DNA of 64,000 nucleotides from assembly GCA_963727075.1 (NCBI GenBank), contig CAVSET010000003.1, forward strand, positions 1 through 64,000, in the 5' to 3' direction. Both the position numbers and the translations under genes were made by a program. Below are positions 1 through 8,658 of this stretch, piece after piece. The notes below the pieces were generated by a model that was not told where the DNA came from, made no database searches, and saw only the letters and a list, made by a program, of their open reading frames with translations. Source of the DNA: Bog-756 sp963727075 (GTDB taxonomy: Bacteria; Actinomycetota; Acidimicrobiia; Acidimicrobiales; RAAP-2). Each line of letters begins with the position of its first letter. The stretch's first letter is position 1.

Positions 1-16
1 CCTCTCCCTCCGCCAG

Positions 17-1049
17 GTGCTCCGACTGCTGCTCCTGGCATGCCGGTCGTCTCGTTCGAAGGATCTTCAGCTGCTCGTGTTGCGCCAGGAGCTGGTCGTC
101 TTGCGCCGCCAGGTCCCCCACCCGAAGACACGTCAGGAGGAACGTCGTGTGCTCACGGTTCTCCAACGGCTCCGTCCAGCTCGCGAGCGGCTGTCGAACC
201 TGTTCACTCCGGACACCCTTCGTCGCTGGCACCGGGAACTCGTGAAGGCGAAGTGGCGCTTCTCCCCATAGGGTCGTCTCGCGCCCGAGGATCTCCCTCG
301 AGACCCAAGTCATTGTCTGGCGGATGTCACGGGAGAACGACAACTGGGGCTACAAGCGAATCCAAGGCGAACTCCAGAAGCTGGGCATCGAGATCTCGAC
401 GACGAGCATTCGCCGCATCCTGGCGGACAAGTCCCGTCCTGGTCCGCACCGGGATACCTGGCGCCAGTTCATGCGAACCCAAGCCTCCTCGATCATCGCC
501 TGTGACCTGTTCACCGTCGAGTCGATCCGGCTGAAGACCCTGCACGTGCTCTTCTTCATCGAACTGCAGAGCCGGCGGGTGCTGATCGGCGGGGTGACCG
601 AAGGTCCGGCCAACCTGGCCTGGTGCACCCAGATCGCTCGCAACCTCTCCGAGGCTCGAGAGGACCGATCGGAACCGATCCGCTCCCTCGTCCACCACCG
701 GGACAAGCGCTTCGGAGCGACGTTCGACGAGGTCTTCAAGGCTGAGGGTGTCAAGATCATCCGAACACCCTGGCGAGCTCCGAAGGCAAACGCCTATGCC
801 GAGCGATGGATCCGCACCGTACGGGCAGAATGCCTCGATCGCGTCATGGTGCTTGGCGCTCGTCACCTCGAGCGGCTGCTTTCGACCTACGTGAAGCATT
901 ACAACGAGGAGCGGCCGCACCGCGGCCTCGGACTGAGACCGCCAGGAGGTTCACCACCCCTAGCGGTCCTGAGCTCCGAGCCGAGCGAGATCAAGCGCCG
1001 CGATCTCCTCGGCGGGCTCATACACGAGTACTACCGGAAAGCTGCCTGA
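17..1049 (+). pseudogene. IS transposase with DDE integrase core, frameshifted
   Basis: Two reading frames together give one transposase of about 343 residues. The first part (17-271) carries the N-terminal helical region ending KWRFSP. The second, in the +1 frame, holds the DDE integrase (rve) core: Asp in ACDLF at about 504, Asp in HHRDKRF at about 702 and Glu in AYAERW at about 801. The C-terminus RDLLGGLIHEY is typical of a common actinobacterial integrase-core transposase group related to IS481/IS3. The break lies at a C4 run (264-267): removing one C joins KWRFSH to RVVSRPRIS and restores the family alignment. IS3-type programmed shifting is -1, so this +1 break looks like decay or a sequence error. 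The frame is open upstream of GTG 17, so the true start may lie outside the window. Terminal inverted repeats were not identified. Confidence 0.85.
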
Positions 1050-1323
1050 GCCAGACGGATCGTGGTTCAGCCGGTCGGCGGGCCAGCCACATCGGCGTAT
1101 TTCCCGGAGAACAGAGGAGCGAAGCACGTCTGCGCGCAAGGCTCCTTCCTTCGCGGCTCCCGGAGCGGCGCGTGAGCGCCCATTGGCGGCGCTGGGACCG
1201 TTGCGCTCGGCGCCGTTACATAGGTGGCACCCTTCAGGTATGGATGTGGTACATCCCGACATCTGGGACCCCCGCCAGGCGCCGATTTCAGCGCCTTGCA
1301 CCGCCGTAACCTGCAGTTCTGAT

Positions 1324-1399
1324 TGGAGCGGACGACGGGACTCGAACCCGCGACCCTCACCTTGGCAAGGTGATGCTCTACCAACTGAGCCACGTCCGC
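1324..1399 (-). tRNA. tRNA-Gly (anticodon GCC)
   Basis: Read on the minus strand, a cloverleaf begins GCGGACG and closes with CGTCCGC, followed by T and an encoded CCA (76 nt). The anticodon stem TCACC/GGTGA encloses the loop TTGCCAA, giving anticodon GCC for glycine. The T-arm GGGTTCGAGTCCC is canonical and the D-arm holds GGCTCAGTTGGTAGAGC. The 3' end faces the transposase remnant about 275 bp away. Between them I see no gene. Confidence 0.97.
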
Positions 1400-1543
1400 G
1401 TCGGGCACTACCCTAGCAGTCGATCGATATCAGCCCCGGGGGCAGTCACGGAGCGAACCCCACCTCCGATCGGCCGGCGGACCCTCTATCTGAGCACCTG
1501 CGGCCCACCCCGGAGGAGTCTCTTGAGCCGGACAGAACGTGGC

Positions 1544-3083
1544 TCAGGCCGGTAGTTCGGCGTGCCACCAGGGCACCGGCCGGACCTGACGATTGGTCGC
1601 GCTCACTAACGCCCGAAGTGAGTCGGTCATGCCCTTGGCGATGGTGGCGATATCTGGAACGAGGTCCCAACAACCCTGCACCCCCACGTACATGGTGTCC
1701 AAATAGGAGAAGACCGTGATGTTGACACCGGCTCCCTCGATGATCGGCCCGAGCGGGTACATCGACAACAGACGAGCCCCGGCCAGATAGAGGGGGAAGT
1801 CCGGGCCGGGGACGTTCGAGACGATGAGGTTGAACACCGGCGGCACGCGGTCGAACAGCCGCAGATTGCTCGCCAACCTGGTGACGCGGGCGGCCACTGC
1901 GGGGAGCACTGCCTGGGCCCACCCGGTCAACACGTCCGATCCGAGGAAGTGGCTCTGCTCCTTGGCGGCACGGACATCCTCCCGGATGCTGCGCAGACGG
2001 TCGGCCTCGTCCTCCACCCCCGTGGCCAGGGAGACGAGCATGGCGGAGAGCCGATTTCCCAAGGCCTCCCGCTCCGCTTCGGCCCGAACCGAGATTGGCA
2101 CCAGGGCAACCAGCGGGCTCCCGAGGTCCTCACCGCGAGCGGCGAAGAACCGGCGCATGGCCCCGGCCGTCACCGTGAGCACGACGTCGTTGGCCGTGCC
2201 CCCGAGGATTTCCCGGACGCGCCGCACATCGCTCATCGGCAGTTCGGCCCAGGCCACCCTTCGATGAGACGAGATGGCCCGGTTGATCGACGTGGCCGGG
2301 GCCTCGAACGGCGATGGGGGCACATTGCCCGCCACCTCGCGATTGTGCCGGCTGAGACCCCGGGCGGCCTGCACCGTCCGCGACACGGTACGCACCAGCG
2401 CGTCCGCATGGGCCGGCAGCGATCCCAGTACTCCTCGCCACCGTTCCACCTCGCTCGGGAGGGGATCGCGCCGTCCACCTCGGGTCGTTGCGGGCCGCCC
2501 CCTCCGGGGACCGAGCCGGCCCGGCCTGCGTCCGGGCGTCACAGCGGGGCCGGCCCACCTCGCGGGAGCCCACCGCTCTTCCGAACAGCGGATGCGGCCC
2601 GGGCTCGGGCGAGAGGTCGAAGAACGCCGCCAGCACCTCCGCACCCGACACCCCGTCGATGATCGAGTGGTGCACTTTCGGCACCAGGGCCAGGTGCCCG
2701 TGGGCAAGCCCCTCGACCACATGGAACTCCCACAAGGGCCGCTGGCGGTCGAGCGGCCGCGAGGCGATGTCAGCCACCAGCTCGGCCAGCTCGTCGAGAC
2801 CACCGGGTTCGGGCAGGCCCACCCGGCGCACGTGGTAGTCGATGTCGAAGTCGGGATCGTCGACCATCGACGGGTGCTGCAGCCCGAACGGCACCTCCAC
2901 GATCCGCTTGCGGAAGGGCGGGACCAGGTGCAGGCGGTCGGCCACCATGTCGCGGACCCGCCAGAAATCAACCCCTCCGTCGACCCCGGACGGGTCGAAG
3001 ATCAGCGCTCCGAGGATGTGGAGGTGGATGGTGGGCGACTCGAACGAGAGAAAGGCCCCGTCGAGGCCGGTCAGCCGCTCCAC
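1544..3083 (-). CDS. Wax ester synthase/diacylglycerol acyltransferase (WS/DGAT), apparent frameshift
   Basis: Makes wax esters or triacylglycerols from acyl-CoA and an alcohol or diacylglycerol. The N-terminal half starts VERLTGLDGAFLSFE, typical of the family, and has the active-site motif HHxxxDG as VHHSIIDGVSG. The C-terminal half, in another frame, has the usual GNRLSAMLVSL, PPVFNLIVSNVPGP and GAGVNITVFSY blocks. The frames join at a five-base C run (2498-2502, plus strand): dropping one base gives a continuous product of about 512 residues, normal for the family. Start is GTG 3083, three bases beyond the dut stop, suggesting cotranscription with dut. The break is probably a sequence error; a decayed gene cannot be excluded. 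Confidence 0.87.
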
Positions 3084-3085
3084 CC

Positions 3086-3592
3086 CTACCGGCCCGTCGA
3101 ACCGAAGCCGTCGAGGCCCCGCTCGCTCGCCGGTAGCCGCTCGACCTCGACGAAGTGTGCCCGCTCCACCCGCTTGATCACCAGCTGGGCGATGCGGTCG
3201 CCCCGTCGGACCTCGTAGGGCACGTCGGGATCGGTGTTCACCAACAGGACGGCCACCTCGTCGCGATAGCCCGAGTCGATGAGGCCGGGAGAGTTGAGGC
3301 AGGTCACCCCGTGGCGCAGCGCCAACCCGCTCCTCGGCTGCACGAAGCCGGCATACCCCTCCGGAAGGGCCAGCGTCACCCCGGTCGGCACCATCGCCCG
3401 CCCGCCCCGGGGAGCGAGCGTGGCATCGGTCCGGGCCACCAGGTCGGCACCGGCGTCGCCGAGCCGCGCGTACTCGGGCCGCGGGAGCTCGGGGTCGACC
3501 ATCACCACCGGCACCGAGGGGGTCGGGTCGGGGGCGCGGGGGGCCGCCCCGTCCACCACCGTGTCGACGCCGCTCCGTGGTCCCGGGGCCAC
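3086..3592 (-). CDS. dut: Deoxyuridine 5'-triphosphate nucleotidohydrolase (dUTPase)
   Basis: Hydrolyses dUTP to dUMP and pyrophosphate, keeping uracil out of DNA and feeding dTMP synthesis. The trimeric dUTPase motifs appear in order: GDAGADL, PRSGLALRHG, GLIDSGYRDE, RRGDRIAQLVI and the C-terminal lid RGLDGFGSTG. Motif 3 has Asp where YRGE is usual. The product is 168 residues, about 20 longer than usual because of a variable N-terminus, so a start inside the first 30 codons is possible. GTG 3592 is preceded by an AGGAG about 4 bases upstream, and a -10-like TAGCGT lies at 3620-3625 on the minus strand. Confidence 0.93.
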   Translation of the reverse strand: MAPGPRSGVDTVVDGAAPRAPDPTPSVPVVMVDPELPRPEYARLGDAGADLVARTDATLAPRGGRAMVPTGVTLALPEGYAGFVQPRSGLALRHGVTCLNSPGLIDSGYRDEVAVLLVNTDPDVPYEVRRGDRIAQLVIKRVERAHFVEVERLPASERGLDGFGSTGR

Positions 3593-3784
3593 CGGACTCC
3601 TCCGCTTCTCCCCGGCCTGACGCTATCGTCCGGCTGCGACTGTTGCAGGTCCCCTGGTCGGGCTGGTCCCATCGGACGGGCAGGTCCGACTGTCCAGCGC
3701 CCGGCCCCATCGGGCCGGGCCCACACCGGGGCGGGCCTGGCCGATTCCCGGGGGCCCGGGCGGTGAGCCCAGGTCCCGTCCGTC

Positions 3785-3821
3785 TTGACACCTCTCGGTC
3801 ACCCGGTAGCGTCACCGTTCG
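3785..3821 (+). promoter_or_regulatory. Sigma70-type promoter giving a probably leaderless orn mRNA
   Basis: A perfect -35 TTGACA (3785-3790), a 16-base spacer and a -10 TAGCGT (3807-3812) are followed eight bases later by the in-frame GTG at 3821. Transcription would begin at or within a base or two of that GTG, and no Shine-Dalgarno precedes it. Leaderless messages are common in actinobacteria. The element overlaps the upstream TTG start candidate, which argues against that start. Confidence 0.6.
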
Positions 3822-4366
3822 TGCTGGTGTGGATGGACCTCGAGATGACCGGGCTCGATCCCGATCGCCACGTCATCGTCGAGGTGGCCACGCTCATCAC
3901 CGATGACGATCTGGCCATTGTGGCTGAAGGGCCCGACCTGGTGGTCGCCGCCGCTCCCGAGCGCCTGGCGGCCATGGACGAGTTCGTGAAGGGCATGCAC
4001 ACCAAGAGCGGCCTGTTGGCCGCCATCGAGGCCTCCACCGTGTCGCTGGACGAGGCCGGGGCAGCCACCCTCGAGTTCATCCGCTCCCATGTCGACAAGG
4101 CACGCACCGTGCCGCTCGCCGGCAACTCGATCGGCACGGACCGCCGATTCCTCGCCGCCCAGCTCCCCGAGATCGAGGCGTACCTGCACTACCGGTCGGT
4201 GGACGTCTCCACGGTGAAGGAGCTGGCCCAGCGCTGGTACCCCGAGGCCATGGCCGCCGCCCCCACCAAGGCCGGCGGCCACCGGGCCATGGACGACATC
4301 CGCGAGAGCGTGGCCGAGCTGGCCTACTACCGTACCGCCGTCTTCCGGGAGCGATCCCCGGCCTAG
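3821..4366 (+). CDS. orn: Oligoribonuclease
   Basis: A 3'-5' exonuclease of the DnaQ-like DEDDh superfamily that degrades 2-5 nt RNAs left by mRNA decay, including pGpG. Exo I is seen as WMDLEMTGLD, exo II around AGNSIGTDRRFL and exo III as HRAMDDIRESV, with the catalytic acidic residues in place. From GTG 3821 the product is 181 residues, the normal length. An upstream TTG at 3785 would add 12 residues but lies inside the -35 box. It stands alone on the plus strand ahead of the acyl-CoA synthetase. Confidence 0.93.
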   Translation: MLVWMDLEMTGLDPDRHVIVEVATLITDDDLAIVAEGPDLVVAAAPERLAAMDEFVKGMHTKSGLLAAIEASTVSLDEAGAATLEFIRSHVDKARTVPLAGNSIGTDRRFLAAQLPEIEAYLHYRSVDVSTVKELAQRWYPEAMAAAPTKAGGHRAMDDIRESVAELAYYRTAVFRERSPA

Positions 4367-4401
4367 GCGGCCATCGAGCACCACCACCGAGAGGAGTACC
4401 C

Positions 4402-6232
4402 ATGGCCGGCCCGGCCGACCAACCTGACACGTCGGCTCCACTGTTCACCATCCCGACCCTGGCCGAGGTCACGGCCACGTTGACCGCGCCCGGTCAGGCG
4501 TTCGAGATGGAGGAGCTGGACATCCGGGGTATCCCCACTCGGACCTGGAAGAGCGCACCGAGCACCCTGCGGGCGGTGCTCGAGCTGTCGGCCCACCACG
4601 GGGACAAGGACTTCCTCGTCTACGAGGACGAGCGGATCACCTTCGCCGAGCACTTCCGCACCGTGGCCGGTCTCGCCCACGCCCTCGCCGACCAGCTCGG
4701 CGTCGGCAAGGGGGACCGGGTGGCCATCGCCATGCGCAACCTGCCCGAGTGGGTGATGGCCTTTTGGGCCTCGATCGCCGCCGGGGCGGTGGTGGTCCCG
4801 CTCAACGCGTGGTGGACCGGGCCGGAGCTCGCCTACGGGCTGAGCGACTCGGGCACCTCGGTCGTGTTCGTCGACGAGGAGCGCCGGTCCCGCATCCTGC
4901 CCCACCTCGACGAGATCGGCGGCCTCGGGGCCATGATCGCCTGCTGCGAGGAGCCCGACGCCGGCGGCGGCCGCCGGCAGTCGGAGGGTGCGGCGGTCGA
5001 GCGGTCGGGAGGTCGAGCCCCTCCCGGTGATTCCCTTCGTCGAACTCACCGCCGGAGTGCCGGTAGACGCCTCCCTTCCCGAGTTGGCCATCCATCCCGA
5101 CGACGACGCCACCATCTTCTACACCTCGGGGACCACCGGGCGGCCGAAGGGAGCGGTCGGCACCCACCGCAACAGCGTCTCCAACTTGATGAACCTGTTC
5201 TTCGTGTCAACGGTCGGCACCATGCGGCGCAGTGGGGCGGTGGCGGACGTGTCCAGCGGCACCCAGAACGCCAACCTGCTGTCGGTCCCCCTCTTCCACG
5301 CCACCGGATGCCACGCCGTCCTGGTCTCCAACACCGCAGCCGGGGGCAAGCTGGTCATGATGCACCATTTCGATCCCGAACGGGCCCTCGAGCTCATCGA
5401 GCGTGAGCGCATCACCATCTTCGGCGGAGTGCCGGCCATGGTCATGCAGGTGATCGACTCCCCCAACTTCGCAAAGCGCGACACGTCGTCAGTGCGATCG
5501 ATCTCTTATGGCGGGGCGCCGTGCCCACCCGATCTGGTCCGGCGCATCAAGGAGCACTTCCCGGCCGGGGCCCCCGGCAACGGGTACGGGCTGACCGAGA
5601 CCTCGGCCATGACCACCATGAACGCCGGGGATGACTACGTGCGCAAGCCGGACAGCGTGGGGCCGCCCGCCCCGGTGTGTGACGTGGCGGTTGTCCCCGA
5701 GGAATTCGACGGGAGCGAGCCGCCTCCCGACCAGCCCTCCGACCCCGAGCGCACCGGCGAGCTGTGGATCAAGGGTCCGAACGTGGTCAGGGGCTACTGG
5801 AACCGTCCGGACGAGACGGCCACCTCGTTCACCCGAGGCTGGCTCCACACCGGGGACGTGGCCCGCATCGACGATGAGGGGTTCGTCCACATCGTCGACC
5901 GGGCCAAGGACGTCATCATCCGGGGGGGCGAGAACGTCTACTGCGTGGAGGTCGAAGCCGCGCTCTACGAGCACCCGGCGGTAGCGGACGGCGCGGTCAT
6001 CGGGATCCCCCATCCCGTCCTGAGCGAGGAGGTCGGGGCGGTCGTTGTGCTTCGCCCCGGCCAGGAGGTGAGCGGCGATGAGCTGGCCCGCTTCGTCGGC
6101 GAGCGCCTGGCCGCCTTCAACGTGCCTTCGCGCTTCTGGTTCCGGGCCGAGCCCCTCCCCCGCAACCCGGCCGGCAAGGTGCTCAAGCGGCAGCTGCGGG
6201 CCGAGTTGCTCGGGACGGTGCCGAGCGCCTGA
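4402..6232 (+). CDS. AMP-dependent acyl-CoA synthetase/ligase, apparent frameshift
   Basis: An ANL-superfamily enzyme that activates a carboxylic acid, probably a fatty acid, as acyl-AMP and then acyl-CoA. The N-terminal part has the usual YEDERITFAEHF and KGDRVAIAMRN. The rest, in the +1 frame, has the AMP-binding motif YTSGTTGRPKG, GYGLTET, the TGD hinge in GWLHTGD, DRAKDVIIRGGENVY and the C-terminal catalytic Lys in RNPAGKVLKR. The frames switch between about 4960 and 5016 through one surplus base; corrected length is about 609 residues. ATG 4402 follows a good GAGAGGAG site. The exact substrate cannot be read from the sequence. A link to the wax ester synthase 1.3 kb away is possible but unproven. 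Confidence 0.88.
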
Positions 6233-6258
6233 GCCGGCCTGGCGAGCGGTCGGCTCAG
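6229..6258. terminator. Stop-codon hairpin between convergent acyl-CoA synthetase and ribF
   Basis: CTGAGCCG (6229-6236) is the reverse complement of CGGCTCAG (6251-6258), separated by a 14-base GC-rich loop. The plus-strand stop TGA (6230-6232) sits in one arm and the minus-strand stop (6255-6257) in the other. There is no U-tract, so if it terminates it does so as a U-less bidirectional hairpin. Confidence 0.4.
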
Positions 6259-7217
6259 TCCGGTGAGGTGAGCCGGGCCCGGGTCTCGGCCACGTCACGT
6301 CCCATCTGATCGATGAGCGCCTCCACCGAGTCGAACGCCCGCTCGTCGCGCAGGTGGGCCACGAACGACAGGCGCGCCTCCTCGCCATAGAGGTCGCCGG
6401 CAAAGTCGAGCAGGAACGCCTCGACCAGCAGGTCGCCGTCGTTCCCGTAGAAGGTGGGTCGGTGCCCGACCGAGACCGCCGCCTCCCACCGGGAGCCGTC
6501 CGGCCGTTCGTACCACCCGGCGTAGATACCGGTGGCCGGCAGGCAGATGCCGTCCGGCACGGCGATGTTGGCCGTCGGAAAGCCCAGCTCGGTCGCGCCT
6601 CGGTGATCGCCGTCGACCACCGGTCCCCGGACCTGGTGGGGCCGGCCGAGCAGCGCGCCGGCCGCCTCGACCTGGCCGGCGGCCACCAGGCTGCGGATCC
6701 TGGTCGAGGAGATGGGCTCCCCCGTCTCACCGGAACGCGGCAGGTCGGCCTGGAGCGAGACCCCGTCCACCTCGAACCCGGCGGTCGACCCGATCTCCTC
6801 CAGCAGGGCCACGTTGCCTTTCCGCCCGTGACCGAAATGGAAGTCCTCCCCCACCACGACCAACTTGGCGCCGAGCCCGCCCACCAGCACCTCGGCCACG
6901 AAGTCCTCCGCCGTCTCGTTGGCCCGATCGTGGTCGAAGGGGACGACCACCGTGCGGTCCACCCCCGCCGTCTCGAGGAGCTCCAGCTTCTGGGCCAGGT
7001 CGCAGAGCTGGCTCGGGGCCGACTCCGGTCGGACCACGGTGGCCGGGTGCCGGTCGAAGGTCACCACCACCGTGGTCAGCCCGTCGGCCTCGGCCCGGGC
7101 CCGCAGCTCGCCGAGCAGCGCCCGGTGCCCGAGGTGCACCCCGTCATAGGCCCCGATGGTCACCGCGCTCCCTCCCGACGGTGGTCGGCACGCGGCGAGA
7201 TCGGTCACGATGTCCAT
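6255..7217 (-). CDS. ribF: Bifunctional riboflavin kinase/FMN adenylyltransferase
   Basis: Converts riboflavin to FMN and then FAD. The N-terminal adenylyltransferase half begins with the nucleotidyltransferase signature VTIGAYDGVHLGH and has VVGEDFHFGHGRKG and the ISSTRIR block. The C-terminal flavokinase half has the GFPTANI motif and ends with SFVAHLRDERAF. The length, 320 residues, is typical. It is the last gene of the rimP-nusA-infB-truB run, 85 bp after truB. Its stop codon and that of the convergent acyl-CoA synthetase lie in opposite arms of a hairpin (6229-6258). Confidence 0.96.
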   Translation of the reverse strand: MDIVTDLAACRPPSGGSAVTIGAYDGVHLGHRALLGELRARAEADGLTTVVVTFDRHPATVVRPESAPSQLCDLAQKLELLETAGVDRTVVVPFDHDRANETAEDFVAEVLVGGLGAKLVVVGEDFHFGHGRKGNVALLEEIGSTAGFEVDGVSLQADLPRSGETGEPISSTRIRSLVAAGQVEAAGALLGRPHQVRGPVVDGDHRGATELGFPTANIAVPDGICLPATGIYAGWYERPDGSRWEAAVSVGHRPTFYGNDGDLLVEAFLLDFAGDLYGEEARLSFVAHLRDERAFDSVEALIDQMGRDVAETRARLTSPD

Positions 7218-7302
7218 CGGGAGGAAGGTTACCGCCAGGTCAGTGCCGATCGATGCTGGGTGTTCGGGGCCGGCTGCCCACCCGCCGGGCCGGGACCCGG
7301 CG

Positions 7303-8196
7303 TCAGCCGGCCGCCTCGATCACCACCGCCGGGCGGATCCGGTCGGTCTCGGTGGCCTCGTAGACGGCGAGGAGCCGATCGCCCTCGTCGAGCAGGCCCC
7401 AGGGGCCGTCCCCGGTCACCCCGAGCGGAACGCGGTCGAGGGCCAGGCCCCTCGCCACATGGCGCTGGACCTCGGTACCCACCACCACTTGGTCGAGGTC
7501 GCGCAGCGCCTCGGCCGGCGTGAGCACGACGGAGGCATCGAGCTCGTCGACCAGGTGGGCCTCCTCGACCGAGAACGACCCGACCCGGGTGCGGCGGAGG
7601 TTCCGGAGGTGCGCCCCCCCGTCCAGCGCGGCCCCGAGGTCGGAGGCGAGCACCCTGACGTAGGTGCCCGACGAGCACTCCACCTCGATGCGGAACACCC
7701 CGGGCGTGAGACCGGGGGAAACCTCGAAGCGGTACACATCGACGGGGCGGGGGGCCCGCTCGACCTCCACCCCTTCCCGAGCCAGCGCGTGCAGCCGGCG
7801 GCCGCCCACTTTCACGGCGGACACCATCGGCGGGACCTGGTCGATGGGGCCGGTCAAGGTGCGGGCCGCCCTCCGCACGTCGGCCAGGGTCACCCCCTGC
7901 ATGTCCCACGTCCCGGTCACTTCACCGGCGGCGTCGAGGGTGGAGGTGGCCGTGCCCAGGACCACCTCGGCCTCATAGGTCTTCGGCAGGGCGGTGAGGA
8001 ACCGCATGAGCCGGGTGGCTCGACCCAGACCGACCAGCAGGACGCCGGTGGCATCGGGATCGAGGGTGCCGGCATGCCCCACCCGTCGCTGGCCGAAGAT
8101 CCGCCGGCAGCGGGCCACCACGTCGTGGGAGGTCCAGCCGGCCTCCTTGTCCACTACGGCGACACCCGTCACCTGGCCGGTGGGGGTCGGGCTCAC
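7303..8196 (-). CDS. truB: tRNA pseudouridine(55) synthase
   Basis: Isomerises U55 in the T-loop of tRNAs. The catalytic motif GHAGTLDPDATGVLL holds the nucleophilic Asp at about residue 46. KEAGWTSHDVV precedes it and YEAEVVLGTATSTLD follows, as in the family. The 297-residue length is normal, with a C-terminal RNA-binding region. GTG start overlaps the rbfA stop by four bases (GTGA), so the two are translationally coupled. Confidence 0.96.
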   Translation of the reverse strand: MSPTPTGQVTGVAVVDKEAGWTSHDVVARCRRIFGQRRVGHAGTLDPDATGVLLVGLGRATRLMRFLTALPKTYEAEVVLGTATSTLDAAGEVTGTWDMQGVTLADVRRAARTLTGPIDQVPPMVSAVKVGGRRLHALAREGVEVERAPRPVDVYRFEVSPGLTPGVFRIEVECSSGTYVRVLASDLGAALDGGAHLRNLRRTRVGSFSVEEAHLVDELDASVVLTPAEALRDLDQVVVGTEVQRHVARGLALDRVPLGVTGDGPWGLLDEGDRLLAVYEATETDRIRPAVVIEAAG

Positions 8197-8597
8197 CGGT
8201 CCGGGGCCGACCGGTCGCCCGGACCGGCGACCGGTCGGTCGCGGATCCGGCGCAGGGCCTCGTCGACCCGACCCCCGGCCACCACAGCCGGGTCGACGGC
8301 GAACTCCAACTGGGGGGTCCGCTTCATACGCACCTGGCGCCCCACCTGGCGCTGGAGCTGCGGTCGGCGCTCGGCCAGCGCTTCGGCGGCGTCATCGGAC
8401 AGCGAGCTCATGTACACGCGGGCACGTCGGAGATCAGGGGCCGTCTCGACCCCGGTCACGGTGATCATACGTAGCCGCTCGTCGGCGTCGGCCAGGCGCT
8501 CGAGCTCCTCGGCCAGTATCTGGCGGAGCACCTGGTTGACCCGAAGCGCTCGGGGATAGGGGGCTGTTCCCCGGTTGTCCTGGCGACGATTGGACAC
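8193..8597 (-). CDS. rbfA: Ribosome-binding factor A
   Basis: A small KH-domain protein needed for late 30S maturation and 16S 5'-end processing. It has the family start YPRALRVNQVLRQILAEEL, the ARVYMSSL strand and the RMKRTPQLEFAVD segment. The length is 134 residues including an acidic/basic tail. It lies between infB and truB as in most bacteria. Confidence 0.94.
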   Translation of the reverse strand: MSNRRQDNRGTAPYPRALRVNQVLRQILAEELERLADADERLRMITVTGVETAPDLRRARVYMSSLSDDAAEALAERRPQLQRQVGRQVRMKRTPQLEFAVDPAVVAGGRVDEALRRIRDRPVAGPGDRSAPDR

Positions 8598-8658
8598 TGC
8601 TCCTCCGCTCCCGCCGCGACACGTGTGCCGACCGAACCGTCCCCCGGACGGCGATCGA

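Noticed and set aside
17..1049. Programmed frameshifting of the transposase
   Set aside because: The shift is +1 at a C4 run, not the A6G-type -1 slippage of IS3 elements, and similar breaks occur in many non-mobile genes here.
1067..1408. Minus-strand frame of 113 codons containing AQLVEHHLAKVRVAGSSPVV
   Set aside because: This is the well-known false protein made by translating a tRNA; the tRNA-Gly gene explains the conservation.
3785..3820. TTG start for orn at 3785
   Set aside because: The TTG is the first part of a perfect TTGACA promoter box and the added residues match no orn family sequence.
4988..6232. Acyl-CoA synthetase beginning at GTG 4988 as a separate short gene
   Set aside because: It would lack the first 190 residues of the adenylation domain, which are present just upstream in the neighbouring frame.
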